A stretch of DNA of 6,025 nucleotides from Actinomycetes bacterium (GCA_021849765.1 JAJZSM010000101.1:1-6025), one strand, 5' to 3'; positions 1 to 5,873 are shown, numbered from the stretch's first letter. Numbers and translations are program-made. The notes: generated from the letters alone by a model not told the origin.

Positions 1-228
1 CGGCTGGGTGATGTAGCCGACGTTGGGGTCGATCATCGGGCGACCACAGGTGATGCGACAGAGCGAGTGCGCGATGCCACTCGTCCAGGCGATGGGGTTG
101 TTGTTGGCCAGGCCCGTCGTGTACATCGCGTTGCCCGCGAGCACGGCGACGACGATGATGACCAGCGGCCACGTCCACGAGGGCAGTCGTCGATTGGCGG
201 CCACTACTCGGCTACGCAGCGAATTCAC
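1..228 (-). CDS. N-terminal part of a membrane protein (76 residues seen), possibly a polysaccharide-locus integral membrane protein
   Basis: The visible 76 codons start at GTG (226-228) and run off the left edge without a stop. A basic N-terminus (about residues 1-14, with several Arg) precedes a hydrophobic helix, about 21-36 (PLVIIVVAVLAGNAMY), consistent with a first membrane segment oriented with its N-terminus inside. An outside loop would follow, with Cys57 and Cys61 in SLCRITCGRP and then IDPNVGYITQ. The start is well fixed: an in-frame TAG lies only three codons upstream (238-240), no Shine-Dalgarno is present, and a TANNNT hexamer sits 6 nt before the GTG. It lies 60 bp downstream of the glycosyltransferase on the same strand, which suggests a role in cell-surface glycan assembly. 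The DPN-x-G-x-x-x-Q stretch reminds me of the start of YfhO-like or GT-C-type multi-pass proteins in actinobacterial polysaccharide loci. That is recollection only, and the function is unproven. Confidence 0.72.
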   Translation of the reverse strand, partial: MNSLRSRVVAANRRLPSWTWPLVIIVVAVLAGNAMYTTGLANNNPIAWTSGIAHSLCRITCGRPMIDPNVGYITQP

Positions 229-234
229 CAGGCC

Positions 235-240
235 AGGCTA
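235..240 (-). promoter_or_regulatory. Candidate -10 element (TAGCCT) of a leaderless transcript
   Basis: TAGCCT on the minus strand fits the actinobacterial TANNNT -10 and is followed by exactly 6 nt and then GTG (226-228), so the transcript would start at or next to the start codon. No Shine-Dalgarno precedes this GTG, and I see no clear -35. It would let the membrane protein gene be transcribed independently of the glycosyltransferase upstream. Confidence 0.4.
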
Positions 241-288
241 CAAGAGGTGCCGTGGCGCGGCCGGTGGCCCAAGCGTCGATTGGCCCAA

Positions 289-2001
289 TCAGCGGAAGCG
301 GTAGTACATCGTCTCGCCGAGCAGCAGGAGCGACTCGGGGAAGTACGGATCCGCGAAGGTGCCAAAGATGTCCCAGCGGCGGATGAACCGGTTTCGGTCG
401 TCGAGCGGGTCGAGGGTGCCGCGCGAGGAGCTGACGTGGTGATACAGCTGCACGTCGGGGGTGTAGACGACGTAGCGGCCCGCCACGTGGCTGCGCAGGC
501 AGATGTCGACGTCGTTCATCACGACCTTTAGCTGCTCGTCCATGCCACCGAGCTCGTTCCACCAAGCGCGCTCGACCATCTGGACGGCTCCGGTGACGGC
601 GGCGACGTCGCGCGTGGCGTTGACGAAGCTGTCGGCGTGCCAGTAGTTCGAGTCGGTCCGCAGGTGCTGGGGGTACGGCGAGATCACGATGCTCTCGTGC
701 TCGCGTCGGCCATCCTGGTCGAGGAGGCACGCCCCGACGAAGCCCACGTCGGGCAGTGCCGCCAGCGAGACCAGCCGCTCGAGCCAGTCCGGCGTGACCA
801 CGATCGTGTCGTTGTTGAGCGTGACCACGAAGTCGGCGCTCGAGTGGGCGACCCCACGGTTGACGATGTGGGCGTAGTTGAAGGGCCCCGGGCACGGCAC
901 GACCTGGTAGGGGCAGTCGCGAAAGTAGGCGAGGGTCTCGGGATCGACCGAGTCGTTGTCCAAGATGATGATGTTGTAGTTCGGGTAGGTCGACTTCTCG
1001 GTGATCGCGGTGATGCACTGGCGCATCAGGTCCACCCGGTCGCGCGTCGGAATCACGATGTCGATCGACGGCGCGGGCGACGGGACGGCCACGCGCCAGT
1101 TGACGAGTCCGGCGAACGCCCCCGGCTCGACGGAGCCGATCCACCCGCGCCGATCGAGCGCGGCCTTCACGACGCGCATCGTGTCGGCGTCGAGGTGCGA
1201 CCGGTCAAATGATGACGTGCGCCGACCGCCCAAGAGGAGCTCGGCGACGTGGTGGAACGTCGCGTCGATCTCGCTGAGACGCAAGAAGAGGTCGTGCTCG
1301 TAGGCCCACCCGGCCTCCTTGGAGAAGCCGCCGACTCGCTGGATCGTCGCGATGCGGATCAGCGCCGGTCGGCCCACCACGTTATAGCTGAGGAGGGTGT
1401 GCGGACCCACGGCGGGACTCTTCAGGGTCGGCGCGTGCGGCGTCGGGCCGTACTCGTCGGCGAACACGACGTCGTCGTCGTCGCGGGCGTGGGTGCGAAG
1501 GACCTCGCGGGCCAACGTCGCGTCTCCGGCCGGATCCGCCGAGTCGGCGATTAGCAGCCACGTCGTCGTTGCCCGGGACACCACGTCGTTCAACGTCGTG
1601 ATGAATTCGTCGGGACTCGAGGCGCTCTCGTCGACGCGGACGATGGTGACGTCGGTGGCCGCGATGCCCTCATCAGACCGGTAGGGCTGGTCCAGGAGGT
1701 GGGGTCGGTAGTTGATAGGGAAGAACACCTCGTCGGGTGCCTCGACGACGAGCTTGGTCGTCGGCTCGGGCTTGGTGGTGCCGCGCACCGCGCGGATGAC
1801 CTTCAACAAGGGCCGGCCGAAGAAGCGCGCGACGTGGTAGCGCCGTGTGTCCTCGCCGAGCATCCGACCGATGGTGCGACGAAGTCGATTGCCCGAGACC
1901 ATGTGGATGTTCCCGTGGAATTGGGCCCACCGGCGACGCAGTTCGTCGTCGGTGATCACCGGTTTTGCCTCGTCTACGTCAAACTGACGGATCTCGAACA
2001 T
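289..2001 (-). CDS. Two-domain family 2 glycosyltransferase
   Basis: This 570-residue protein should transfer a sugar from a nucleotide-sugar donor to a growing surface glycan or lipid-linked acceptor at the cytoplasmic face. Residues about 313-545 form a full GT-A/GT2 domain: IDIVIPTRDR at the start of the fold (313-322), IIILDNDS (344-351), GPFNYAHIVNRG (372-383), the DxD-position motif TLNNDT (394-399), VTGAVQMVERAWWNELGG (469-486), NDVDICLR (496-503) and YHHVSSSRG (520-528). Residues about 115-305 resemble the rear half of another GT2 domain: VFADEY (179-184), a long Asn/Val stretch ending VGRPALIR, GGF (224-226) and EHDLFLRLSEI (235-245). Its donor-binding front half looks degenerate. 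Such tandem architecture is common in O-antigen or rhamnan-type glycosyltransferases. The ATG at 1999-2001 has a good Shine-Dalgarno (GAGG, 2009-2012, spacing 7). No signal peptide or membrane helix is evident. Donor and acceptor cannot be told from sequence. Confidence 0.92.
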   Translation of the reverse strand: MFEIRQFDVDEAKPVITDDELRRRWAQFHGNIHMVSGNRLRRTIGRMLGEDTRRYHVARFFGRPLLKVIRAVRGTTKPEPTTKLVVEAPDEVFFPINYRPHLLDQPYRSDEGIAATDVTIVRVDESASSPDEFITTLNDVVSRATTTWLLIADSADPAGDATLAREVLRTHARDDDDVVFADEYGPTPHAPTLKSPAVGPHTLLSYNVVGRPALIRIATIQRVGGFSKEAGWAYEHDLFLRLSEIDATFHHVAELLLGGRRTSSFDRSHLDADTMRVVKAALDRRGWIGSVEPGAFAGLVNWRVAVPSPAPSIDIVIPTRDRVDLMRQCITAITEKSTYPNYNIIILDNDSVDPETLAYFRDCPYQVVPCPGPFNYAHIVNRGVAHSSADFVVTLNNDTIVVTPDWLERLVSLAALPDVGFVGACLLDQDGRREHESIVISPYPQHLRTDSNYWHADSFVNATRDVAAVTGAVQMVERAWWNELGGMDEQLKVVMNDVDICLRSHVAGRYVVYTPDVQLYHHVSSSRGTLDPLDDRNRFIRRWDIFGTFADPYFPESLLLLGETMYYRFR

Positions 2002-2103
2002 CAGCCATCCTCAAAAGTACCCGCCTCGCGCGTGAAAATCATCGTCCACGCTACCGGAGTCGGCCTGGACCAACCGAAGGACCCGAGCCGGTGGCCCGTG
2101 GGG

Positions 2104-2583
2104 TCAGGTGAGGGGCTTGCGCATCTGTAGCGAGGTCACCTCATACCCGCTGCTCTCGTAGAGACGGCGCGCGATGCGGTTGTCGCCAAAGACGTTGAGC
2201 GCGAGTGAGGCGGCGCCGAGCCGCTGGGCCTCTACCTCGGCCGCGTCGAGCAGCCGGTGGCCGACGCCGCGCCCGCGCCAGTCCGACTCCACCTCGATCG
2301 CGTAGAGCCAGGCCGCCCCGGCTCGAGGATCCGACGGTTCGGTCGCGAGCCAGAGGTAGCCCACGACCTGATTGGCCGCCGTGCGCGCCACGTACCAGTG
2401 CATTCCCGGGGTGGCGAAGCCTCGTGGCAGGAGTCGCCGCTGTTCGAGCTGTGCGAGTTCGTCGGCGTCGGCCGAGCCCCAGTTGCCGGCTCGTATCTGC
2501 TCGGCCACGTAGGCGTGCATGAGTGACGGCAGGCGATCGTCGAACTCCGCCACGGTCATGGGGTCGAGCCGCACTTCGTCCAC
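2104..2583 (-). CDS. GNAT-family N-acetyltransferase
   Basis: A 159-residue protein of typical single-domain GNAT size, expected to move an acetyl group from acetyl-CoA to an amine. The substrate is unknown. Visible motifs are the strand WLYAIEVESDW (92-102), the acetyl-CoA pyrophosphate loop R103-G-R-G-V-G108 (R/Q-x-x-G-x-G/A), and the C-terminal NVFGDNRIARRLYESSGY (130-147), in which Asn135 and Tyr142 occupy the usual late-GNAT positions. The N-terminal third (LMHAYVAEQIRAGNW and following) fits the helical part preceding the core. I chose GTG 2581-2583: a TACAGT -10 stands 6 nt upstream, fitting a leaderless mRNA. The reading frame is open up to an ATG at 2685, but that extension adds 34 residues unlike a GNAT, has no Shine-Dalgarno, and would cover the divergent promoter region. 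An internal ATG (2557-2559) is possible but has no ribosome site. The stop is 102 bp before the glycosyltransferase start, so cotranscription is possible. Confidence 0.87.
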   Translation of the reverse strand: MDEVRLDPMTVAEFDDRLPSLMHAYVAEQIRAGNWGSADADELAQLEQRRLLPRGFATPGMHWYVARTAANQVVGYLWLATEPSDPRAGAAWLYAIEVESDWRGRGVGHRLLDAAEVEAQRLGAASLALNVFGDNRIARRLYESSGYEVTSLQMRKPLT

Positions 2584-2589
2584 GCGGCA

Positions 2590-2595
2590 ACTGTA
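2590..2595 (-). promoter_or_regulatory. Candidate -10 element (TACAGT) of leaderless GNAT transcript
   Basis: TACAGT on the minus strand is followed by TGCCGC and then GTG (2581-2583). The expected start of transcription, about 7 nt after the hexamer, is the G of the start codon. A weak -35-like CTGAAG lies 18 bp upstream. No Shine-Dalgarno is present at a useful distance (the nearest GGAG is 19 nt away). Confidence 0.5.
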
Positions 2596-2635
2596 ACCGT
2601 CGCTCCCCGGCGGCTTCAGAACCCGCGCGCATCCA

Positions 2636-2664
2636 GTTAACCAAAAGTTCACTAGTTGATTGAC
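2636..2664 (+). promoter_or_regulatory. PHO-box-like direct repeats upstream of the phosphate transporter
   Basis: GTTAACC (2636-2642) and GTTCACT (2647-2653) stand at an exact 11-bp pitch, with AAAA between them. Each matches 6 of 7 positions of GTTCACC, the direct-repeat unit known for PhoP of Streptomyces, where units also recur every 11 bp. A third position at the same pitch, GATTGAC (2658-2664), is degenerate. The repeats end about 80-90 bp before the transporter GTG and read in its direction. The promoter itself is not clear: TTGACT (2660-2665) could be a -35, but its -10 partner at 17 bp is poor. The regulator is not in the window, so assignment to PhoP or RegX3 is inferred. Confidence 0.5.
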
Positions 2665-2742
2665 TGCTCGTAACAACCGGGACATTCACTCGTCACGTCA
2701 CGGGACAACACTCGATTTTCGGGGTCATGTGGGAAGGATGCC

Positions 2743-4182
2743 GTGAGCATTTCAAACTCAGAACGAGCCGGAACAGACGCAGGCGGCGCCCCTGATCCGA
2801 TGGCTCGAACCGTCGGGGAGATCCTGGACGACGCGCCAACGAGTCCGTTCCACCGTCGGGCCGTCGTGATCTCGGGCATGGGCTTCTTCACCGACGCGTA
2901 CGACCTGTTCGTGATCGGTACGGTCGCTGCGCTCGTGCAGTCGCAGTGGTCGCTCTCGACGACGATGACGAGCTGGGTGACCGGCTCGGCCATTCTCGGC
3001 GCCTTCATCGGCGCGATGGTCTTCGGTCGGATCGCCGACAAGATCGGACGCAAGTCCGTGTACACGGCGGTCGCGGCGATCATGGTCGTCGGCGCGATCG
3101 GCTCGTCCTTCGCGCCCAACGTGCTGACCCTGGTGATCGCGCGCTTCGTGCTCGGCCTTGGCATCGGTGGGGACTACCCGGTGTCGGCCGTTCTCATGAG
3201 CGAATACGCCAACCGCAACGACCGCGGACGACTCGTGGGCCTCGTCTTCTCGATGCAGGCCGTGGGCCTCATCGTTGGCCCACTCGTCGGCCTCGGCCTG
3301 CTCTCGTCGGGACTGTCCGAGAGCCTCACGTGGCGTCTGCTGCTCGGGCTGGGCGCGATCCCCGCGGCCGCGGTCATCTACCTGCGTGCGCGCATGCCCG
3401 AGTCGCCGCGGTTCCAGGCCCACGTGCAGAAGCAGAGCGAGCGAGCGGCGGCCGAGCTGCACCAATTCGCCAATGGTGCCGTGGACGCCACCACGGTGAG
3501 GGCCAACACGACGACCCTGATGGCCCCGCGTCAGTTCTTCGCCAATCGTCGCATGTGGTTGCTGATCATCGGCACGGCGGGGAGCTGGTTCCTCTTTGAC
3601 TACGCCTACTACGGCAACACGCTATCCCTGCCGAGCATCTTGCTCGAGGTCTCGCCGAACGCGACGATCAAGGTGAAGCTGCTGCTCACCCTGGCCATGT
3701 TCGTGGTGTTCGCGCTACCGGGCTACATCCTCGCGGTGACCAAGATCGATCGAATCGGTCACCGCAAACTGCAGTCGATCGGCTTTGCGGTGATGGCCGG
3801 GTGCTTCTTGCTGCTCGCGGCCGTGCCACGCTTCACCACGATGGTCGTTCCCTTCATCGTGATCTTCGGGTTCAGCTACCTGTTCACTGAGTTTGGGCCG
3901 AACACGACGACCTTCATCCTGCCCTCGGAGGTCTTTCCCGTGGAGATGCGAACGACCGGTCACGGGATCGCGGCCGGGATCGGCAAGTTCGGGGCCTTCG
4001 TCGGGGTCTTCATGGTGCCGCGCCTTCAGGCGTCGATCGGTCTGCGGGGGCTGCTACTGGTCGCTGGCATCTCGGCGATCGCGGGTCTCGCCACGACGGC
4101 GCTGCTGCCCGAGCCCGCCCTCACGTCACTGGAGGACTCGGCACATCACTCGGCGAGCCAGACGACCAACCAAGCGGCCTAG
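2743..4182 (+). CDS. MFS transporter, phosphate:H+ symporter (PHS) type
   Basis: A 479-residue inner-membrane carrier with about 12 helices, most like the PHS family (Pho84, PiPT), so likely importing inorganic phosphate with protons. Family marks: GMGFFTDAYDLF in TM1 (45-56); MFS motif A GRIADKIGRK (95-104); GIGGDYPVSAV in TM4 (140-150); PESPRF after TM6 (219-224); FDYAYYGNT in TM7 (285-293); a second motif-A-like DRIGHR (336-341); and FGPNTTTF (384-391). As I recall them, the PiPT phosphate-site residues D149, Y150, Q177, W320, D324, Y328 and N431 have counterparts here at D144, Y145, Q172, W282, D286, Y290 and N387, mostly with matching spacings. Start GTG 2743 has a strong Shine-Dalgarno (GGAAGG, 2732-2737, spacing 5); the ATG at 2738 is followed at once by a stop. 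The N-terminal ~35 residues and C-terminal ~20 are hydrophilic. A PHO-box-like site upstream supports phosphate as substrate, but related organic-acid carriers remain possible. Confidence 0.88.
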   Translation: MSISNSERAGTDAGGAPDPMARTVGEILDDAPTSPFHRRAVVISGMGFFTDAYDLFVIGTVAALVQSQWSLSTTMTSWVTGSAILGAFIGAMVFGRIADKIGRKSVYTAVAAIMVVGAIGSSFAPNVLTLVIARFVLGLGIGGDYPVSAVLMSEYANRNDRGRLVGLVFSMQAVGLIVGPLVGLGLLSSGLSESLTWRLLLGLGAIPAAAVIYLRARMPESPRFQAHVQKQSERAAAELHQFANGAVDATTVRANTTTLMAPRQFFANRRMWLLIIGTAGSWFLFDYAYYGNTLSLPSILLEVSPNATIKVKLLLTLAMFVVFALPGYILAVTKIDRIGHRKLQSIGFAVMAGCFLLLAAVPRFTTMVVPFIVIFGFSYLFTEFGPNTTTFILPSEVFPVEMRTTGHGIAAGIGKFGAFVGVFMVPRLQASIGLRGLLLVAGISAIAGLATTALLPEPALTSLEDSAHHSASQTTNQAA

Positions 4183-4194
4183 CGCCGACCTCCC

Positions 4195-4200
4195 TACAAT
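4195..4200 (+). promoter_or_regulatory. Candidate -10 element (TACAAT) of leaderless SDR transcript
   Basis: TACAAT is close to the TATAAT consensus (5 of 6) and is followed by GGGCCC and then ATG (4207), so transcription would begin on the start codon. It lies within the 24-bp gap after the transporter stop, and no good Shine-Dalgarno precedes the ATG. No clear -35 is visible. It implies the downstream gene can be expressed independently of the transporter. Confidence 0.55.
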
Positions 4201-4206
4201 GGGCCC

Positions 4207-4974
4207 ATGGACCTGGGACTTGGTGACCGCGTCGTCCTGATCACGGGCGGCACCGACGGACTCGGGCTGGCGCTCGCGAAGAACCTGGTCGCCGAGGGCG
4301 CCCGGGTCGCCGTTTGCGGCCGTGACGCCGCCCGACTCGAACGCGCGCAGGAACTACTCGGCAGTGAGGCGCTCTGCGTCGAAGCCGACGTCACCAACGC
4401 GAGCGACCGCGAGGCGTTCGTCGCGGACTCGCGGAGCCGATTCGGCCGGATCGACGCGCTGGTGAACAACGCGGGACGCTCGGCGGCGACGCTCGTGGCG
4501 AATTCTGACGACGACGAGTGGCGCGCGGACTACGAGCTCAAGGTCGTGTCGGCGCTGCACCTCGCCCGGCTCGTGCTGGATGATCTCGCGGTGTCAGGTG
4601 GCGTCGTGCTCAACGTGCTCGCCATTTCGGCGCGCGCGCCGGGTGCTGGCTCGACGCCGACCGCCGCGTCGCGCGCCGCGGGCCTGGCCATGACCAAGGC
4701 GCTGGCCAACGAAGTCGGCCCGCGCGGCGTTCGCGCGCTCGCGATCCTGATCGGTCTTATCGAGTCGGGACAGTGGGAGCGCCGTGCGGCCCAGTCGGGC
4801 GTGTCGGTCACCTCGATCTATCAGGATCTCGCTCGAAACGCCCGTGTTCCGCTGGGCCGCGTGGGTCGGGCCGAGGAGTTCGCGAACCTCGCCACCTTCC
4901 TCGTGTCGCCGCGCGCGAGCTACGTGACCGGCGTCGGCGTGAGCCTCGACGGCGGCCTGTCACCCGTCATTTGA
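4207..4974 (+). CDS. Atypical short-chain dehydrogenase/reductase (SDR) lacking the catalytic Tyr/Lys
   Basis: A 255-residue protein of classical SDR length with an intact Rossmann front half: TGGTDGLG (13-20) for the dinucleotide, GRD (38-40) after the second strand, D61-V62 for the adenine, and NNAG (87-90). The tail is also typical: PLGRVGRAEEFANLATFLVS (215-234) and YVTGVGVSLDGGLSP (239-253). The active site is not canonical. Where YxxxK is expected the sequence reads T152-A-A-S-R156, and the usual NISS strand reads LNVLAISA (135-142). I recall an SDR subgroup in Actinobacteria with LSN-x-x-RAG-type sequences and an (I/L)GLI-x-SGQWERR segment (182-193 here) that also lacks Tyr, so this may be a family trait and not decay. 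Substrate and cofactor preference are unknown; it may bind NAD(P) without ordinary alcohol/ketone chemistry. The ATG at 4207 fits the TACAAT leaderless promoter. Confidence 0.85.
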   Translation: MDLGLGDRVVLITGGTDGLGLALAKNLVAEGARVAVCGRDAARLERAQELLGSEALCVEADVTNASDREAFVADSRSRFGRIDALVNNAGRSAATLVANSDDDEWRADYELKVVSALHLARLVLDDLAVSGGVVLNVLAISARAPGAGSTPTAASRAAGLAMTKALANEVGPRGVRALAILIGLIESGQWERRAAQSGVSVTSIYQDLARNARVPLGRVGRAEEFANLATFLVSPRASYVTGVGVSLDGGLSPVI

Positions 4975-5018
4975 CACGGCCGAACGATCGGCTCTGAAAG
5001 CGTGTGCCGTCATGGGTC

Positions 5019-5024
5019 TAGGGT
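5019..5024 (+). promoter_or_regulatory. Candidate -10 element (TAGGGT) before the leader ORF
   Basis: TAGGGT fits TANNNT and is followed by GTCCAG and then GTG (5031), the same 6-nt spacing seen at other starts in this window. A -35-like CTGAAA (4994-4999) lies 19 bp upstream, longer than ideal. The element stands 45 bp beyond the SDR stop, so it could drive the leader ORF and the CopD-like gene as a separate unit. Confidence 0.35.
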
Positions 5025-5030
5025 GTCCAG

Positions 5031-5111
5031 GTGCCCGTGACCAGCCGACGTGACTCGAGCCGCGTCCAAGGCGTCAACCGGGACAGCGTGGGAGTTGGGG
5101 TGCCGCGATGA
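5031..5111 (+). CDS. Possible 26-codon leader peptide overlapping the CopD-like gene
   Basis: GTG (5031) opens a 26-codon frame that ends in TGA (5109-5111). This stop overlaps the ATG (5108-5110) of the next gene as ATGA, a layout typical of translational coupling. The putative peptide begins MPVTSRRDSS and is hydrophilic, Arg- and Val-rich, with no motif, Cys cluster or run of one amino acid that would suggest attenuation. Support comes from the TAGGGT hexamer 6 nt before the GTG and from the exact overlap. Against it, an overlap of this kind can arise by chance, and the downstream ATG has a modest ribosome site of its own (GGGG 5097-5100, spacing 7). It may be a regulatory upstream ORF or simply 5' untranslated sequence. 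Confidence 0.33.
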   Translation: MPVTSRRDSSRVQGVNRDSVGVGVPR

Positions 5112-5557
5112 CCGTGCTCTGGTCGCTGGTGCTGTTCCTTCACGTCACGGCAGCGGCGTTCTGGGTCGGGGGTCAACTGATGTTGTCCTTCGTCGTCATG
5201 CCCGCTCTGCGACGCGACTCGCCACCCGAAACGATTCGTGCCATCGCCCAGTCGGCGGGACGCCGGTTCACCGCCGTGACCAATCACGTCCTGCTTCCGG
5301 CGTTGTTGATCACCGGACCGTTGCTCGCCTGGCACGACGGGGCTCGGTGGTCCAATCTCGTGACGACGGCCTTCGGGCACCTGTTGATCGTCAAGGTGGC
5401 CCTCGTGGTGGTGGTCTTTACGATGGCTTCGTTCCACGGTTTCGTCGCGCGCCGCACGTCGCGGCGCGGTGTGCGTATCTACGCGATCATTACCGTCATC
5501 GCTTCGGTCGGCGTGCTCGCGTTGGCGGCCTTTCTCGCGATGGCGCCCGGTCCCTAG
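5108..5557 (+). CDS. CopD-like four-helix integral membrane protein
   Basis: A 149-residue, very hydrophobic protein with about four membrane helices (roughly 4-31, 58-76, 87-109 and 122-145). TM1 reads LHVTAAAFWVGGQL (11-24), a His-x-x-x-Ala-x-x-x-Trp-x-Gly-Gly pattern typical of the small CopD/DUF-type family of predicted copper-resistance or electron-transfer membrane proteins. His12 (TM1), His60 (start of TM2) and His110 (end of TM3) are candidate metal or heme ligands. His76 and His91 lie in or near the loop after TM2. Between TM1 and TM2 is a charged stretch with Arg35, Arg36, Arg52 and Arg53. Membership of the family does not prove a copper role, because many such proteins are uncharacterised. 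The ATG at 5108 is the only good start before TM1. No copper chaperone or CopC gene is next to it. It ends 66 bp before the convergent small gene, with no clear terminator between them. Confidence 0.75.
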   Translation: MTVLWSLVLFLHVTAAAFWVGGQLMLSFVVMPALRRDSPPETIRAIAQSAGRRFTAVTNHVLLPALLITGPLLAWHDGARWSNLVTTAFGHLLIVKVALVVVVFTMASFHGFVARRTSRRGVRIYAIITVIASVGVLALAAFLAMAPGP

Positions 5558-5623
5558 CGCGCGATTCGTCACGTGCAACGACGCGAGCATCGATTTCGTC
5601 GACGCGCCACCTCAACGCGGGGC

Positions 5624-5773
5624 TTAGTTCTGTGAGGACGGGTGTTCGGACTTGGCGGGCTGGTACGTCGGGAAAAAGTCCGGGTCCTTCTCGTAGAGGA
5701 AGCCGTAGACGCTGTGAGCGGCGCGACGAATCACCGTTGACATCGTCCGATGGGTTTGAGTCTCGTGCTCCAT
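5624..5773 (-). CDS. Small 49-residue protein, unknown function
   Basis: ATG at 5771-5773 opens 49 codons ending in TAA (5624-5626). A clear Shine-Dalgarno (GGGAG) ends 7 nt before the ATG. Third codon positions are mostly G or C, as in the neighbours. The peptide is soluble-looking: a polar N-terminus (MEHETQTHRT), a basic, probably helical stretch (STVIRRAAHS, 12-21), an aromatic core VYGFLYEKDPDFFPTY (22-37) and a short polar tail. No signal peptide, membrane segment or Cys is present. I do not recognise the family. Divergent from the right-edge gene, it shares with it a control region holding a DosR-type palindrome. If that box works in this direction, the protein may be induced by low oxygen or nitric oxide; this is inference. 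Longer frames over the same DNA read as low-complexity Arg-rich sequence and were set aside. Confidence 0.66.
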   Translation of the reverse strand: MEHETQTHRTMSTVIRRAAHSVYGFLYEKDPDFFPTYQPAKSEHPSSQN

Positions 5774-5832
5774 CGATAGTCTCCCAATTCTCGATAGACG
5801 TCAATCACCAGTGACTCGCTACCGCGATTCAG

Positions 5833-5850
5833 CCCCAGCGTACGGTGGGG
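5833..5850. repeat. 18-bp near-perfect palindrome, candidate operator
   Basis: CCCCAGCGTACGGTGGGG is an inverted repeat in which 8 of 9 base pairs match; only 5838/5845 (G opposite G) fail. It has no loop, so it looks like a protein-binding site and not an RNA hairpin. It covers the candidate -10 of the small gene (TACGCT on the minus strand, 5837-5842). Its centre is 42 bp, about four helical turns, from the centre of the DosR-like box. Confidence 0.4.
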
Positions 5851-5865
5851 CCCTTGAGATGACAG
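5837..5865 (-). promoter_or_regulatory. Candidate promoter of the small 49-residue protein gene
   Basis: On the minus strand CTGTCA (5860-5865, 4 of 6 to TTGACA) and TACGCT (5837-5842, TANNNT) are separated by 17 bp. Transcription would begin near 5830, giving a leader of about 56 nt that includes the Shine-Dalgarno. The DosR-like box would then be centred near -54, a plausible activator position. Confidence 0.35.
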
Positions 5866-5873
5866 CTCGCCGC

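Noticed and set aside
212..1144. Long minus-strand frame of 310 codons
   Set aside because: Arg/Pro/Ala-rich out-of-frame reading within the glycosyltransferase, which has clear family motifs in the other frame.
2079..2103. GACCC / GGGTC inverted pair downstream of the acetyltransferase
   Set aside because: 5-bp arms with a long spacer and no T tract; not supported as a terminator.
2584..2685. 34-residue N-terminal extension of the acetyltransferase to an ATG at 2685
   Set aside because: No Shine-Dalgarno, sequence unlike a GNAT N-terminus, and it would cover the PHO-box-like repeats; the GTG at 2583 has a leaderless -10 at the right distance.
2660..2688. TTGACT / CATTCA as a promoter for the phosphate-type transporter
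   Set aside because: The -35 is good but the -10 at 17 bp matches only 2 of 6; the real -10 is not resolved.
4978..4993. Possible hairpin after the SDR stop (GCCGA / TCGGC, 4-nt loop)
   Set aside because: Only 5-6 bp of stem and no T tract; not convincing as an intrinsic terminator.
5558..5623. Short inverted segments between the convergent CopD-like and small genes (CGACG / CGTCG, GCGCG / CGCGC)
   Set aside because: Stems of 5 bp with long loops and no T tract; expected by chance in GC-rich DNA.
5496..5804. Minus-strand frame of 102 codons overlapping the small gene
   Set aside because: Arg-rich tail running into the end of the CopD-like gene, start without a good ribosome site; the 49-codon frame has better start signals and composition.
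5050..5814. Plus-strand frame of 254 codons across the CopD-like gene and the small gene
   Set aside because: Low-complexity Arg/Ser/Gly-rich reading that overlaps two better supported genes and has no motif.
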